This document shows positions 22,357 to 31,307 of a stretch of DNA of 32,745 bases, piece by piece. Made by a program: the position numbers and the translations under genes. The stretch covers positions 1-32,745 of the forward strand of contig NIZU01000015.1 in NCBI GenBank assembly GCA_003315675.1. Direction: 5' to 3'. Under the pieces are notes generated by a model. The model was not told the DNA's origin. It made no database searches and saw only the letters and a list, made by a program, of their open reading frames with translations. Numbering within the stretch: position 1 is the stretch's first letter; every line of letters starts with the position of its first letter. The DNA is from Methanocorpusculum sp. MCE (lineage in GTDB: Archaea > Halobacteriota > Methanomicrobia > Methanomicrobiales > Methanocorpusculaceae).

Positions 22357-22941
22357 ATGACAAGTGCAAAAGCATACAAAGATGCTGCCCTTGCAGCACG
22401 TCTCTCTGACCGGTATTACCGGCCAAAGCAGGACAGCGACCCGTCGTTCACTGCCGAAGTTGAAAAGCTCAGCGGAACTGAAGCCCACATCTGTTTCCAG
22501 TGCGGAACCTGCACGGGATCCTGCCCGTCGGCTCAACGAAGCAGCTACCGTATTCGGAACTTCATGCGCCGCGTCAATCTCGGTATGAGAGATGTCTGTC
22601 TCAATGACCCCGACCTCTGGCTGTGTACGACCTGTTATACCTGCTCGGACCGCTGCCCGCGTGATCTCATCCCGACTGATGTTATCATGGCAATGAGAAA
22701 TATCGCAGCAAAACAGGGTATCGTTCCCAAGAACTTCCTTGCCACGGTGAACTTCATCTATAACACTGGTCACGGTGTCCCCAACAACGATGCGAACCGT
22801 GCGGCCCGCGTCAAGTTGGGTCTTGAAGCCGAACCTGAAACCACCTGCAAGTATCCTGAATATATTCCGGCCATCCGGAAGATCCTTGAGATCTACGGAA
22901 CCAAACAGCTCGCGGACAGAGTCCTTGCGGAGGATCAGTAA
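22357..22941 (+). CDS. hdrC: Heterodisulfide reductase subunit C
   Basis: HdrC is the 194-residue iron-sulfur subunit that relays electrons from HdrA to the heterodisulfide site in HdrB. It has two cluster motifs: CFQCGTCTGSCP near 46-57 and CTTCYTCSDRCP near 90-101. Length and motif spacing are normal for cytoplasmic HdrC. A good GGAGTGA Shine-Dalgarno overlaps the fwdF stop, so the two are translated together. The hdrB gene follows after two bases. Confidence 0.95.
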   Translation: MTSAKAYKDAALAARLSDRYYRPKQDSDPSFTAEVEKLSGTEAHICFQCGTCTGSCPSAQRSSYRIRNFMRRVNLGMRDVCLNDPDLWLCTTCYTCSDRCPRDLIPTDVIMAMRNIAAKQGIVPKNFLATVNFIYNTGHGVPNNDANRAARVKLGLEAEPETTCKYPEYIPAIRKILEIYGTKQLADRVLAEDQ

Positions 22942-22943
22942 TT

Positions 22944-23870
22944 ATGTCACACGACATGCACAAATACGCATTCTTCCTTGGATGCATTGCCCCGAACCGG
23001 TATCCTGGTATCGAGGCATCCGCTATCCGTACAGGTAAGAAACTCGGTATCGATCTTGTTCCGTTAAAGGGAGCATCCTGCTGTCCGGCCCCCGGTGCAT
23101 TCGGGTCCATCGACCTCAATGTCTGGTATGCCATGGCTGCACGAAACCTCATCCTGGCAGAACAAATGAATATGGATATTGCCCTGATCTGTAACGGTTG
23201 TTACAAATCTATCTGGGAAGTCAACCATAAACTGAAACACAACGACGAACTTCGTGACTCGGTCAATGAAGTCTTAAAGGAAGTCGACATGGAATTCAAA
23301 GGTACTTCCAATGTCTACCACCTCATCGAGCTTTATTATAATGATGAAGTCTGCGGTGTCGACAGACTCAAAGACAGTGTTACCACTCCGCTCAACGGTG
23401 TAAATGTCGCCTGTCACTACGGCTGTCACCTGTTAAAACCCCAGAAAGACCGGGAATTCTTTGGCGATGTTATCGGTGATTCCGAACACCCGACCTGGTT
23501 TGAAGATTTAGTAAGCGCGATTGGTGCAGAACCTGTTGAGTATCGTAACAAGATGCAGTGCTGCGGTGCCGGCGGAGGCGTCCGCGGTTACGACATCGCC
23601 CACGCTCTCGACATCACCAACGAGAAACTCACGAACATGCAGGCTGCCGGTGTTGATGCAATCACGAACTCCTGTCCATTCTGCCAGCTGCAGTTCGACC
23701 GCGGTCAGTTCGAAATCAGTCAGAAGTTCGGTGTCGCATGGAACATCCCGGTGCTTCACTACTGTGAAATGCTCGGTCTTGCTCAGGGTATGTCGCCCAT
23801 CGAGCTAGGTCTCGATCTCCACCAGATTTCCTGCGATCCGTTCCTTAACAAACTGAAGGGAGGACAGTAA
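22944..23870 (+). CDS. hdrB: Heterodisulfide reductase subunit B
   Basis: HdrB is the catalytic subunit that reduces CoM-S-S-CoB at two non-cubane [4Fe-4S] clusters. The 308-residue protein has both CCG-type cysteine sets: CCPAPGAFG with CNGCYKS near 42-86 in the first domain, and CHYGCH, CCGAGGGVRG and CPFCQLQ near 155-250 in the second. It begins with the usual YAFFLGC. It is soluble, with no membrane anchor, as in hydrogenotrophic methanogens. It lies two bases after hdrC and one base before hdrA. Confidence 0.96.
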   Translation: MSHDMHKYAFFLGCIAPNRYPGIEASAIRTGKKLGIDLVPLKGASCCPAPGAFGSIDLNVWYAMAARNLILAEQMNMDIALICNGCYKSIWEVNHKLKHNDELRDSVNEVLKEVDMEFKGTSNVYHLIELYYNDEVCGVDRLKDSVTTPLNGVNVACHYGCHLLKPQKDREFFGDVIGDSEHPTWFEDLVSAIGAEPVEYRNKMQCCGAGGGVRGYDIAHALDITNEKLTNMQAAGVDAITNSCPFCQLQFDRGQFEISQKFGVAWNIPVLHYCEMLGLAQGMSPIELGLDLHQISCDPFLNKLKGGQ

Positions 23871-23871
23871 C

Positions 23872-25911
23872 ATGGTATATACAGGTAAAAACGCCGCATC
23901 ATCCCCCGCAGCTGAAGAACCCAGAATCGGTGTCTTCATCTGCCACTGCGGTACCAACATCGCCGGTTCTCTCGATGTCCCGGCCGTCAGGGAATACGCT
24001 GAAACGATTCCCCACGTCGTCGTTGCCCAGAACTATGCATACATGTGCTCGACCCCTGGTCAGAATATGATCAAAGAGGCCATCGAACAGTATCACCTCA
24101 CTGGTATCGTCGTCGCTGCATGCACACCCCGTCTGCACGAACAGACCTTCAGAACCGCTACCGCAAACGGCGGTCTGAACCAGTTCAGATTCGAGATGGC
24201 CAACATCCGTGACCAGGGCTCCTGGGTCCACATGCACGACTGGGAAGGCGGAACGGCAAAAGCCAAAGATGCCATCCGTATCGCCGTCGCCAAAGCCGCC
24301 AAACTCGAAGACCTTTATCCAATGACCGTGCCGGTCGAACACCGTGCCTTAGTCGTCGGTGCAGGTATCGGCGGTATTCAGGCCTCCATGGACCTTGCCG
24401 CTGCCGGTATCGAGACCTACTTAATTGAGAAGGAACCGACAATCGGCGGTCGTATGTCCCAGCTCGACAAGACCTTCCCGACCCTCGACTGTTCGCAGTG
24501 CATTCTGTCACCGAAGATGGCAGAAGCAGGCAGAACGCCGAACATCAAACTCTACACCCTCGCTGAAGTCGAGCATGTAGAAGGATACATCGGGAACTTC
24601 GATGTGACCATCCGCCGCCACGCCCGCGGTGTCCTTACCCCGACCGAAGCCGCTGCAAAAGGCATCGTCGGCGGAGGATGCACCGGCTGCGGCGACTGTG
24701 CAACCGTCTGCCCCGTCGTCAAACCCAACACCTGGGAATTCGGCATGGCACCCCGCAAAGCGATCAACATCCAGCACGCTCAGGTTGTCCCGCTCATCTA
24801 CACCATCGACTTCGATGCCTGTGTAAAATGCGGTCTCTGCGTCACTGCCTGCGGAACCAAGAAGGCTATCGACCTTGAAATGGAAGATGAACTCTTCACA
24901 ATCAAAGTGGGAACCGTCATCATTGCAACCGGTTACGAAACCTTCCCGATCGAACAGAAGAAAGAGTGGGGTTACAAACTCTACGACAACGTCATCACCT
25001 CTCTCGAGTTCGAACGTCTGATCTGTGCATCCGGTCCGACCATCGGTCACCTTGTCCGTCCCTCCGACGGTGAGACCCCGAAGTCCGTTGGTTTCGTTCT
25101 TTGTGCAGGTTCCCGAGACAACACCGGCGTCGGCAAACCCTACTGTTCCCGGTTCTGCTGCATGTATTCGCTGAAACACGCCCACCAGGTCATCGAAAAG
25201 ATCCCCGGCTGTAAAGCATACATCTTCTACATGGACATCCGTTCCTTCGGTAAAGCCTACGAAGAGTTCTACTACCGTATCCAGCACGAAGGCGCCAAGT
25301 TCATCCGCGGACGTGTCGCCATGATCCAGGAACTGCCCAACAAGAACCTGCAGGTCATCGCCGAAGATACTCTTCTTGGCATGCCCGTTGAGATCGAAGT
25401 CGATCTTGTCGTCCTTGCCGCTGCCATCCAGCCTACTGCCGAAACGGAAATCGTGCGCAGACACTTCGGTGTTTCCTGCTCGATCGACAAGTGGCTCCTT
25501 GAAGCCCACCCGAAACTGAACCCCTGCGGAACCACCACTGCCGGTGTGTACCTTGCAGGTGTCTGTCAGGGTCCAAAAGATATTCCAGATACCGTAGCAC
25601 AGGCTGAAGGTGCCGCATCCGCTGCCTCCATCCCGATCCATTCCGGTCAGGTCGAACTTGAGCCGTACTATGCCCAGTGTATCCAGGATCTCTGTGCCGG
25701 CTGTGGTATGTGCGTCAACCAGTGTCCCTACTCCGCTCTGTCCATGACGGTCGTCGACGGCAGAACGGTCATGGAAGTCACTGCAGCAAAGTGTAAAGGC
25801 TGCGGAACGTGCGGCGGTTTCTGCCCCGGCGGCGCTATTAAGATGCAGCACTTCACGAGCCCGCAAATTCTGGCTCAGATCGATGCCTTCTTCCTTGGAG
25901 GTGAACAGTAA
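23872..25911 (+). CDS. hdrA: Heterodisulfide reductase subunit A, electron-bifurcating flavoprotein
   Basis: HdrA carries the bifurcating FAD: it splits electron pairs from MvhD, one path going to ferredoxin and one through HdrC to the heterodisulfide. The 679-residue protein has an N-terminal cysteine domain (FICHCGTNIAGSLDVP, then CSTPGQ and CTPRLHE), the FAD fold (VVGAGIGGIQASMDLAAAG near 163) and GGRMSQLDKTFPTLDCSQC. Four ferredoxin motifs follow: CTGCGDCATVCP and CVKCGLCVTACG near 269-325, and CAGCGMCVNQCP and CKGCGTCGGFCP near 609-650. All cysteines are encoded as cysteine, with no selenocysteine codon. Its TAA overlaps the mvhD ATG. Codons end mostly in C, as in highly expressed genes. 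Confidence 0.96.
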   Translation: MVYTGKNAASSPAAEEPRIGVFICHCGTNIAGSLDVPAVREYAETIPHVVVAQNYAYMCSTPGQNMIKEAIEQYHLTGIVVAACTPRLHEQTFRTATANGGLNQFRFEMANIRDQGSWVHMHDWEGGTAKAKDAIRIAVAKAAKLEDLYPMTVPVEHRALVVGAGIGGIQASMDLAAAGIETYLIEKEPTIGGRMSQLDKTFPTLDCSQCILSPKMAEAGRTPNIKLYTLAEVEHVEGYIGNFDVTIRRHARGVLTPTEAAAKGIVGGGCTGCGDCATVCPVVKPNTWEFGMAPRKAINIQHAQVVPLIYTIDFDACVKCGLCVTACGTKKAIDLEMEDELFTIKVGTVIIATGYETFPIEQKKEWGYKLYDNVITSLEFERLICASGPTIGHLVRPSDGETPKSVGFVLCAGSRDNTGVGKPYCSRFCCMYSLKHAHQVIEKIPGCKAYIFYMDIRSFGKAYEEFYYRIQHEGAKFIRGRVAMIQELPNKNLQVIAEDTLLGMPVEIEVDLVVLAAAIQPTAETEIVRRHFGVSCSIDKWLLEAHPKLNPCGTTTAGVYLAGVCQGPKDIPDTVAQAEGAASAASIPIHSGQVELEPYYAQCIQDLCAGCGMCVNQCPYSALSMTVVDGRTVMEVTAAKCKGCGTCGGFCPGGAIKMQHFTSPQILAQIDAFFLGGEQ

Positions 25912-26345
25912 TGTCTGACGAATGGAAACCCAAGATTATCGGTATCATCTGCAACTGGTGTTCCTATGCCGGAGCAGATGGTGCAGGTTCAGCCCGTACG
26001 CAGTATCCCCCGGACATCCGAATCGTCCGTGTTATGTGTACCGGCCGTATCGACACCCTGTTCGTCCTGAAAGCCTTCGCTGACGGCGCAGACGGTGTGC
26101 TCGTGTCCGGCTGTCACTTCGGTGACTGTCACTACCTTGCAGGCAACTTCAAGGCAGCTAAGAGAATGTTCCTGGTAAAGAGCATCCTCAACAACATGGG
26201 TATCGAACACAGACGCTTCCGTATGACCTTCGTGTCGGCATCGGAAGGTGCAAAATGGGCAGTCGTTATCACCGACGTGATCAACACGATCAAAGAGATC
26301 GGACCCTCGCCTATCGGTGAAGAGAGAAAACGGAGAGGACTCTAA
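25911..26345 (+). CDS. mvhD: MvhD, [2Fe-2S] electron-transfer subunit to HdrA
   Basis: MvhD passes electrons from a hydrogenase (MvhAG) or a formate dehydrogenase to HdrA. The 144-residue protein shows the family pattern IICNWCSYAGADGAGSARTQ, then VMCTGRIDTLFVLKAF and the cysteine-rich GCHFGDCHYLAGN, which together bind a [2Fe-2S] cluster. Its start overlaps the hdrA stop (TAATG) and fwdD follows one base after its stop. No mvhA or mvhG gene is in the window, so the electron input unit lies elsewhere; formate dehydrogenase or another hydrogenase could take that place in this order. Confidence 0.93.
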   Translation: MSDEWKPKIIGIICNWCSYAGADGAGSARTQYPPDIRIVRVMCTGRIDTLFVLKAFADGADGVLVSGCHFGDCHYLAGNFKAAKRMFLVKSILNNMGIEHRRFRMTFVSASEGAKWAVVITDVINTIKEIGPSPIGEERKRRGL

Positions 26346-26346
26346 G

Positions 26347-26769
26347 ATGAAAAAATTACATCTTAACATGGTCACCCAGCGAGCCGTAGAAGAAGGCGAA
26401 GCTATGGTATCTGGGAAGACCACCCAGAAATATTTTGATGTTTGCAGTCTTATCGAAATGAATGCAGATGACATCAAAGAGATGGATATCAACTTAAATA
26501 CTGTTGTCAAAGTAACCAGCGAATGCGGTGAAGTCTATGTCAGAGCCGTAATTGGAAGGCAGACCTGCCCGCGTGGACTTTGTCACATCCGCCAGGGTGT
26601 CTGGGCAAACCAGGTTGTCCCTCCGCGGACTCAGTCAACTGGTGAACCGCAGTACAGTGGATTCCCGGTTACCGTTGAACCAGCTCCAGAAGCAAGAATC
26701 GTTCCAGCCGTTGAGCTTATTCAGAAAGCATGCAACAAATGGAATGGTAAGTTGCTCTGGCCAATGTGA
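26347..26769 (+). CDS. fwdD: Formylmethanofuran dehydrogenase subunit D
   Basis: FwdD is the molybdopterin-dinucleotide-binding subunit that packs on FwdB to complete the pterin site. The 140-residue protein begins MKKLHLNMVTQRAVEEGEAM and has TQKYFDVCSLIEMN, NTVVKVTSECGEVYVRA and the family segment QTCPRGLCHIRQGVWANQVV. The frame opens at 26317, but ATG 26347 fits the family and follows the mvhD stop directly. Codon use shifts from the C-ending style of hdrA toward more A- and T-ending codons in fwdD and fwdB, marking a boundary between gene blocks that may have joined secondarily. Confidence 0.92.
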   Translation: MKKLHLNMVTQRAVEEGEAMVSGKTTQKYFDVCSLIEMNADDIKEMDINLNTVVKVTSECGEVYVRAVIGRQTCPRGLCHIRQGVWANQVVPPRTQSTGEPQYSGFPVTVEPAPEARIVPAVELIQKACNKWNGKLLWPM

Positions 26770-26779
26770 GGTTAAAAAT

Positions 26780-28174
26780 ATGCAAGAAGTAATCAAGCAC
26801 GTTGCATGCCCATACTGTGGATCTTGTTGTGATGATCTTGAAATCGCCGTTGAAGACGGCAAGATCATTGAAGTCAAGAATGCATGCATTATTGGTATTG
26901 AGATTTATCACCACGCGTCCCGCGAAGGTCGTGTGGGATCTCCACGCCGCCGGCAGTCTGATGGAACCTATAAGGATATCACTTACGATGAAGCGATCGA
27001 CTTTACAGCAAAGATGCTGATAAAGGCAAAGAAGCCACTCATTTTCGGATTTGGATCAACAAACTGTGAAGGAATGGCAGCAGCAGGTCGTGTTGCAGAA
27101 GACGCAGGTGCAGTTCTCGATAATTGTGCGTCAATTTGTCATGGATCATCTTTCCTGGCAATTTTTGATACCGGATATCCTTCATGTACTCTTGGTGAAG
27201 TTAAGAACCGTGCAGATGTTGTCATTTACTGGGGTTCCAACCCGGCACATGCACACCCGCGCCACATGTCAAGATACGGAGTCTTCCCGCGTGGATTTTT
27301 CACCGGAAAAGGAGCACGTGGAAGAAAGGTCATTGTTGTCGATCCTAGATACACTGATACTGCACGCTGTGCAGACCACTTCCTTCAGGTTCAACAGGGT
27401 CATGACTATGAACTGTTTGATGCATTCCGTATGGTGATGCATGGCTACGGCGCTGAACTGCCTGATGTTGTTGCAGGTATTCCAAAAGAAAAGATTCTTG
27501 AAGTATGTGACGTTATCAAAGCCGGACGTTATGTCCACATCTTCTTCGGGATGGGTCTCTGTCACTCCGATGGTCGTAACCACAACGTTGATATTGCAAT
27601 CAATCTTGTCCGTGATATCAACGAGATCACCAAATGCACAATCATGGCAATGCGTGGACACTACAATATTGCAGGCCCCGGTGTCGTATGGGCATGGCAG
27701 TTTGGTTTCCCCTATTGTATTGACCTGAGCAAAGGATCTCATGCACACATGAATCCGGGTGAGACTTCATCGGTTGATCTCGCAAATCGTGGTGAAATTG
27801 ATGCATTCATTAACATTGGAACTGATGCAGGTGCACACTTCCCAATTCGTGCATTTGAGAAGATCGGTAGTTCCATGCCAGTGGTAACTATTGATCCATC
27901 CGTCAACATGGCTGCAACTGTCTCGGATGTTCACATTCCTGTTGCAATCGTTGGTGTTGAAACCGGCGGTATCTGCTATCGTATGGACAACGTTCCAATC
28001 CAGTACCGTGCAGTTGTTAAACCCTTCAACGGTATCCTGACCGATGAGGAGCTCTTTGACAAGATCTATGAACGTATGCAGGAGCTCAAGAAGGCTGGTG
28101 TTACGTCCGACGGTACCTGGGATTATGCAACTCCGCTTGCTGATGTCAGACCTGTAAAGGAGGTCTACGAATGA
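26780..28174 (+). CDS. fwdB: Formylmethanofuran dehydrogenase catalytic subunit B
   Basis: FwdB reduces CO2 to formate at a tungsten or molybdenum bis-pterin centre and passes it by an internal tunnel to FwdA. The 464-residue protein has an N-terminal [4Fe-4S] motif (CPYCGSCCDDLEIAVEDGKI) and the catalytic cysteine near 120 in NCASICHGS. It also has the pterin-binding YWGSNPAHAHPRHMSRYGVF, VDPRYTDTARCADHF and GTDAGAHFPIRAFEKI. The residue is cysteine, not selenocysteine. ATG 26780 is chosen because upstream in-frame sequence overlaps fwdD and is unlike the family. The metal (Fwd or Fmd type) cannot be read from sequence. It overlaps fwdA as ATGA. Confidence 0.94.
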   Translation: MQEVIKHVACPYCGSCCDDLEIAVEDGKIIEVKNACIIGIEIYHHASREGRVGSPRRRQSDGTYKDITYDEAIDFTAKMLIKAKKPLIFGFGSTNCEGMAAAGRVAEDAGAVLDNCASICHGSSFLAIFDTGYPSCTLGEVKNRADVVIYWGSNPAHAHPRHMSRYGVFPRGFFTGKGARGRKVIVVDPRYTDTARCADHFLQVQQGHDYELFDAFRMVMHGYGAELPDVVAGIPKEKILEVCDVIKAGRYVHIFFGMGLCHSDGRNHNVDIAINLVRDINEITKCTIMAMRGHYNIAGPGVVWAWQFGFPYCIDLSKGSHAHMNPGETSSVDLANRGEIDAFINIGTDAGAHFPIRAFEKIGSSMPVVTIDPSVNMAATVSDVHIPVAIVGVETGGICYRMDNVPIQYRAVVKPFNGILTDEELFDKIYERMQELKKAGVTSDGTWDYATPLADVRPVKEVYE

Positions 28175-29892
28175 CCGAGTACATTATCAAAAACGGATGT
28201 GTAATTGATCCTACACAGAGTATTAATGGGCAGAAGATGGATATCTGCATCAAAGACGGCAAAATTGTTGACAAGGTCAGCAATGCTGCTAAAGTTATTG
28301 ATGCAGCCGGCAAAACCGTCATGGCGGGTGGGGTTGATGTTCACTCCCACGTTGCCGGACCCAAAGTAGATGCAGGCCGTCTCTTCCGCCCGGAAGACAA
28401 GCTCTTTAAGTCTCCAATGAGAAAGAGCAACCTCAGAATGGAGATGGGTTGCTCTGTTCCGTCTGTTTCAAAGACCGGATATGATTATGCCCGTCTTGGA
28501 TACGGTTTCGTTATGGAAGCAGCAATGCCGCCACTCGAAGCTGCTCATGTCCACGAAGAGATTCGCGATACACCGATCATTGATGAAGCAGCAATGCCGG
28601 TTCTCGGTAACAACTGGTTCTTACTTGAATACTTTAAGAACCACGAGATCGAAAACGCCGGTGCATATGCATCCTGGATTCTCAACGCAACCCGCGGATA
28701 TGCACTGAAGTGCGTCAATCCCGGAGGAACAGAAGCATGGGGCTGGGGTCTTAACTGTATCACTATCCATGACAAAGTACCTTACTTTGACATCACTCCT
28801 GCCGAGATCGTGAAAGGATTAATTGAGACGAATGAGTATCTTCAGCTCCCGCACTCAATCCATGTGCACGCAAACAACCTCGGTAACCCAGGAAACTACA
28901 CAACCACTCTCGACACCCTCAAACTTGTTGAAGGCTATAAGGCAAACAATGCCTTTGGTCGTGAGCAGGTCATGCACCACACGCACATTCAGTTCCACTG
29001 TTATGGCGGCGACTCATTCAAGTCCAGTTCTTTTGAATCCAAATCCAAGGAAGTCATGGACTACGTCAACAAACAGAAAGGTCTGACCATTGATACTGGT
29101 AACGTCACTCTTGATGAAACCACTACAATGACGGCAGACGGACCATTCGAGTATCATCTGACTCACCTCAATCACCTCAAGTGGACCAACGTCGACATTG
29201 AGCTTGAGACTGCAGCTGGTATTGTTCCGTTCATCTACGACCCGAAAACCTATATTGCAGGTGCACAGTGGGCAATCGGTCTTGAAGTGGCACTCTTTGC
29301 GAAAGACAAGGAACGCTGTTTCATCACTACCGATCACCCGAATGCAGGTCCGTTCTGGAGATACCCTAGAATCTACAAGTGGCTCCTTTCTGCAAAGGCA
29401 CGTAATGATCTCATTGCAAACGAACTCAAGTACGGCGACAAAGTTGTTGACACGACATACATCGGCGAACTCTCAGACAAGGAAATCTCCCTCTATGAGC
29501 TTGCACAGATGACCCGTTCCGGTGTTGCAAAGTCCCTTGGTCTCTCCCACCTCTACGGCAGCTTAAAGACCGGTATGAACGCCAACGTTTCTGTCTATGA
29601 CATCGATCCGGAGAACCTCCCGAGCGATCCTGAACTGTATGAAACTGCATTCGGGAACGTCTTTGCATTCTTCAAGGATGGAGTACTCTGTATTGAGAAC
29701 AACGAGATCGTTAACTACAGCATGCCGAAGAAGACCGTATGGGTCAACTCCATTGTTCCGGAGAACAAACAGGTTGAACGTGATATTCGCGATAAATTCC
29801 TTCATTCCTACACCGTTGACCTTGAAAACTATGCCGTCTTTGATGAACACGTACACAACCCGTACGCAATCAAAGTGGACATTACGGAGTAA
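28171..29892 (+). CDS. fwdA: Formylmethanofuran dehydrogenase subunit A, amidohydrolase
   Basis: FwdA joins formate to the methanofuran amine at a binuclear metal site. The 573-residue protein has the amidohydrolase metal ligands: VDVHSHVAGPK (histidines at 58 and 60), the likely carboxylated lysine in YALKCVNPGG, SIHVHANNLGNPGNY, HHTHIQFHCYGG and the aspartate in FITTDHPNAGPFWRYP. The start has a very strong Shine-Dalgarno (AAGGAGGT at 28157-28164, six bases before ATG) and overlaps fwdB by four bases. Length is normal. Confidence 0.96.
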   Translation: MTEYIIKNGCVIDPTQSINGQKMDICIKDGKIVDKVSNAAKVIDAAGKTVMAGGVDVHSHVAGPKVDAGRLFRPEDKLFKSPMRKSNLRMEMGCSVPSVSKTGYDYARLGYGFVMEAAMPPLEAAHVHEEIRDTPIIDEAAMPVLGNNWFLLEYFKNHEIENAGAYASWILNATRGYALKCVNPGGTEAWGWGLNCITIHDKVPYFDITPAEIVKGLIETNEYLQLPHSIHVHANNLGNPGNYTTTLDTLKLVEGYKANNAFGREQVMHHTHIQFHCYGGDSFKSSSFESKSKEVMDYVNKQKGLTIDTGNVTLDETTTMTADGPFEYHLTHLNHLKWTNVDIELETAAGIVPFIYDPKTYIAGAQWAIGLEVALFAKDKERCFITTDHPNAGPFWRYPRIYKWLLSAKARNDLIANELKYGDKVVDTTYIGELSDKEISLYELAQMTRSGVAKSLGLSHLYGSLKTGMNANVSVYDIDPENLPSDPELYETAFGNVFAFFKDGVLCIENNEIVNYSMPKKTVWVNSIVPENKQVERDIRDKFLHSYTVDLENYAVFDEHVHNPYAIKVDITE

Positions 29893-29903
29893 TTGGAGAT
29901 ATC

Positions 29904-30704
29904 ATGAACACAGTAACAGTTACTATGGTAAAACAGCCTCAGCTGTTCCTTGAAGCCGATTTGGTAACTCCAGATCAGTTCGCAGGGAAATCCATCGAAG
30001 CAATTGGTGCAATTGAAATTTCCGAAGGAAAAATCAAATATCCCCTTGCATCATTCGCTAAGATTGATGGAGCATCTGGTGCAACTGCAGCAGAGACCAA
30101 AATCGTCTTAAACGGCGACTGGACACGCGTAAAGCGTGTCGGTCAGAAAATGACTGCCGGTGAAATCATTATCAACAGCAATGTAGATATGTACACCGGC
30201 GGCTGGATGATTGGGGGCAAGATCACCGTTAACGGCAATGCAGATTCCTTTACTGGAATTGCAATGGCGGGCGGCGAACTTACCATCAATGGAAACTGTC
30301 AGAATCATGTTGGTTCCGCATACCGCGGCGACTGGCGTGGTATGACCGGTGGTGTTCTCCGCGTTACGGGCAATGTCGGTAACGATATTGGTACCTTTAT
30401 GCGCGGCGGGACCATCATTGTCGGCGGCGATGCATTTATTCATGTCCACACCCATGGTGAGGGCGGAACAATCATTGTCAAAGGCAATGTCAAAGGCCGT
30501 GTCGGCGGTCAGTCAGTCAAAGGCGACGTGTTCGTCAACGGCAAGATTGACTTCATGATGCCCGGCTACAAGTACGTTGACGATGTAGAAAAGGAAGTAG
30601 ACGGCGTAAAAGCTGTTTATGCACACTACATTGGTGACCTTGGTGAACGCCACCCTGAAGCCAAAGGTCAGAAAGTATTTACCAACCTCTATCTGAAGAA
30701 ATAA
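29904..30704 (+). CDS. fwdC: Formylmethanofuran dehydrogenase subunit C
   Basis: FwdC is a structural subunit, a parallel beta-helix like the C-terminal domain of glutamate synthase, which scaffolds FwdA and FwdB. The 266-residue protein shows about seven turns of a glycine-asparagine repeat (GKITVNGNADSFTGIAMAGG, then GGVLRVTGNVGNDIGTFMRGG and GGTIIVKGNVKGRVGG). GGAG lies nine bases ahead of the ATG and only 11 bases separate it from fwdA. It completes a full FwdABCDFG set in one operon. Confidence 0.94.
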   Translation: MNTVTVTMVKQPQLFLEADLVTPDQFAGKSIEAIGAIEISEGKIKYPLASFAKIDGASGATAAETKIVLNGDWTRVKRVGQKMTAGEIIINSNVDMYTGGWMIGGKITVNGNADSFTGIAMAGGELTINGNCQNHVGSAYRGDWRGMTGGVLRVTGNVGNDIGTFMRGGTIIVGGDAFIHVHTHGEGGTIIVKGNVKGRVGGQSVKGDVFVNGKIDFMMPGYKYVDDVEKEVDGVKAVYAHYIGDLGERHPEAKGQKVFTNLYLKK

Positions 30705-30736
30705 TACTCTTCAGAACATATTTTTTGGAGACAAAG

Positions 30737-31306
30737 ATGACCGATCAGAACAAAGCTGTTTTTTTCAGCACACATTTACACGATGAATTACCTCGTGCCT
30801 TTGAAGACCTTCGCCGGATTCATGGGGAAATTATGGATATGATTCATGTGGTTAAAGAAGCATCCGATCTATCTACTGATGCTACCTACAAAAAAGAACT
30901 TCGCACATATGCAGATGGTTTCTTCGGAGCTTCTGATGATTTAGAAAAATGGATGATCACGTATGAAGACGCAGTTAATGCTCAGCTTGCTGATAATCAT
31001 CTAGTATATGAACGTGATTCCTATCAAACGCTGAACCGTATCCTTCAGTGGGATAAAGCGGATGTCCGTCAGCTTGCCCGCTGGATTCGGGATGTAAAGG
31101 AACTCACAGCCCACATTGGTCTTACCATGCCTTATCTGCTTCATGTAAGACAGATTCCGACCGAGACCATCCCCTCTGATGTTGCAACATATCCTGTCTT
31201 TGTTATAGATAGACAGGGATATTGTCTCTGCGGAATGGAGTTGGAAGAAATTCTCTACATTGATGAAGTTCGTGAGAAAATGGCCGAGGGCAAATTGAAA
31301 AGATAA
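30737..31306 (+). CDS. Unknown helical protein at the end of the fwd-hdr operon
   Basis: I do not recognise this 189-residue acidic protein. It appears mostly helical up to about residue 140 (DELPRAFEDLRRIHGEIMDMI, then KKELRTYADGFFG, DDLEKWMITYEDAVNAQL and DVRQLARWIRDVKELTAHIG). A short beta-containing tail follows (YPVFVIDRQGYCLCG with a CxC, then MELEEILYIDEV). The ATG at 30737 is preferred to the TTG at 30725 because GGAG at 30727-30730 sits at the right distance. It lies 32 bases after fwdC and one base before rubredoxin, so it is probably the eleventh gene of the operon. A role in assembling, regulating or protecting the Fwd or Hdr enzymes from oxygen is possible but unproven. Confidence 0.65.
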   Translation: MTDQNKAVFFSTHLHDELPRAFEDLRRIHGEIMDMIHVVKEASDLSTDATYKKELRTYADGFFGASDDLEKWMITYEDAVNAQLADNHLVYERDSYQTLNRILQWDKADVRQLARWIRDVKELTAHIGLTMPYLLHVRQIPTETIPSDVATYPVFVIDRQGYCLCGMELEEILYIDEVREKMAEGKLKR

Positions 31307-31307
31307 A

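Noticed and set aside
24508..25866. 452-residue open frame on the minus strand opposite hdrA
   Set aside because: It is a shadow of hdrA caused by strongly biased C-ending codons; the protein has no coherent domain and hdrA is certain.
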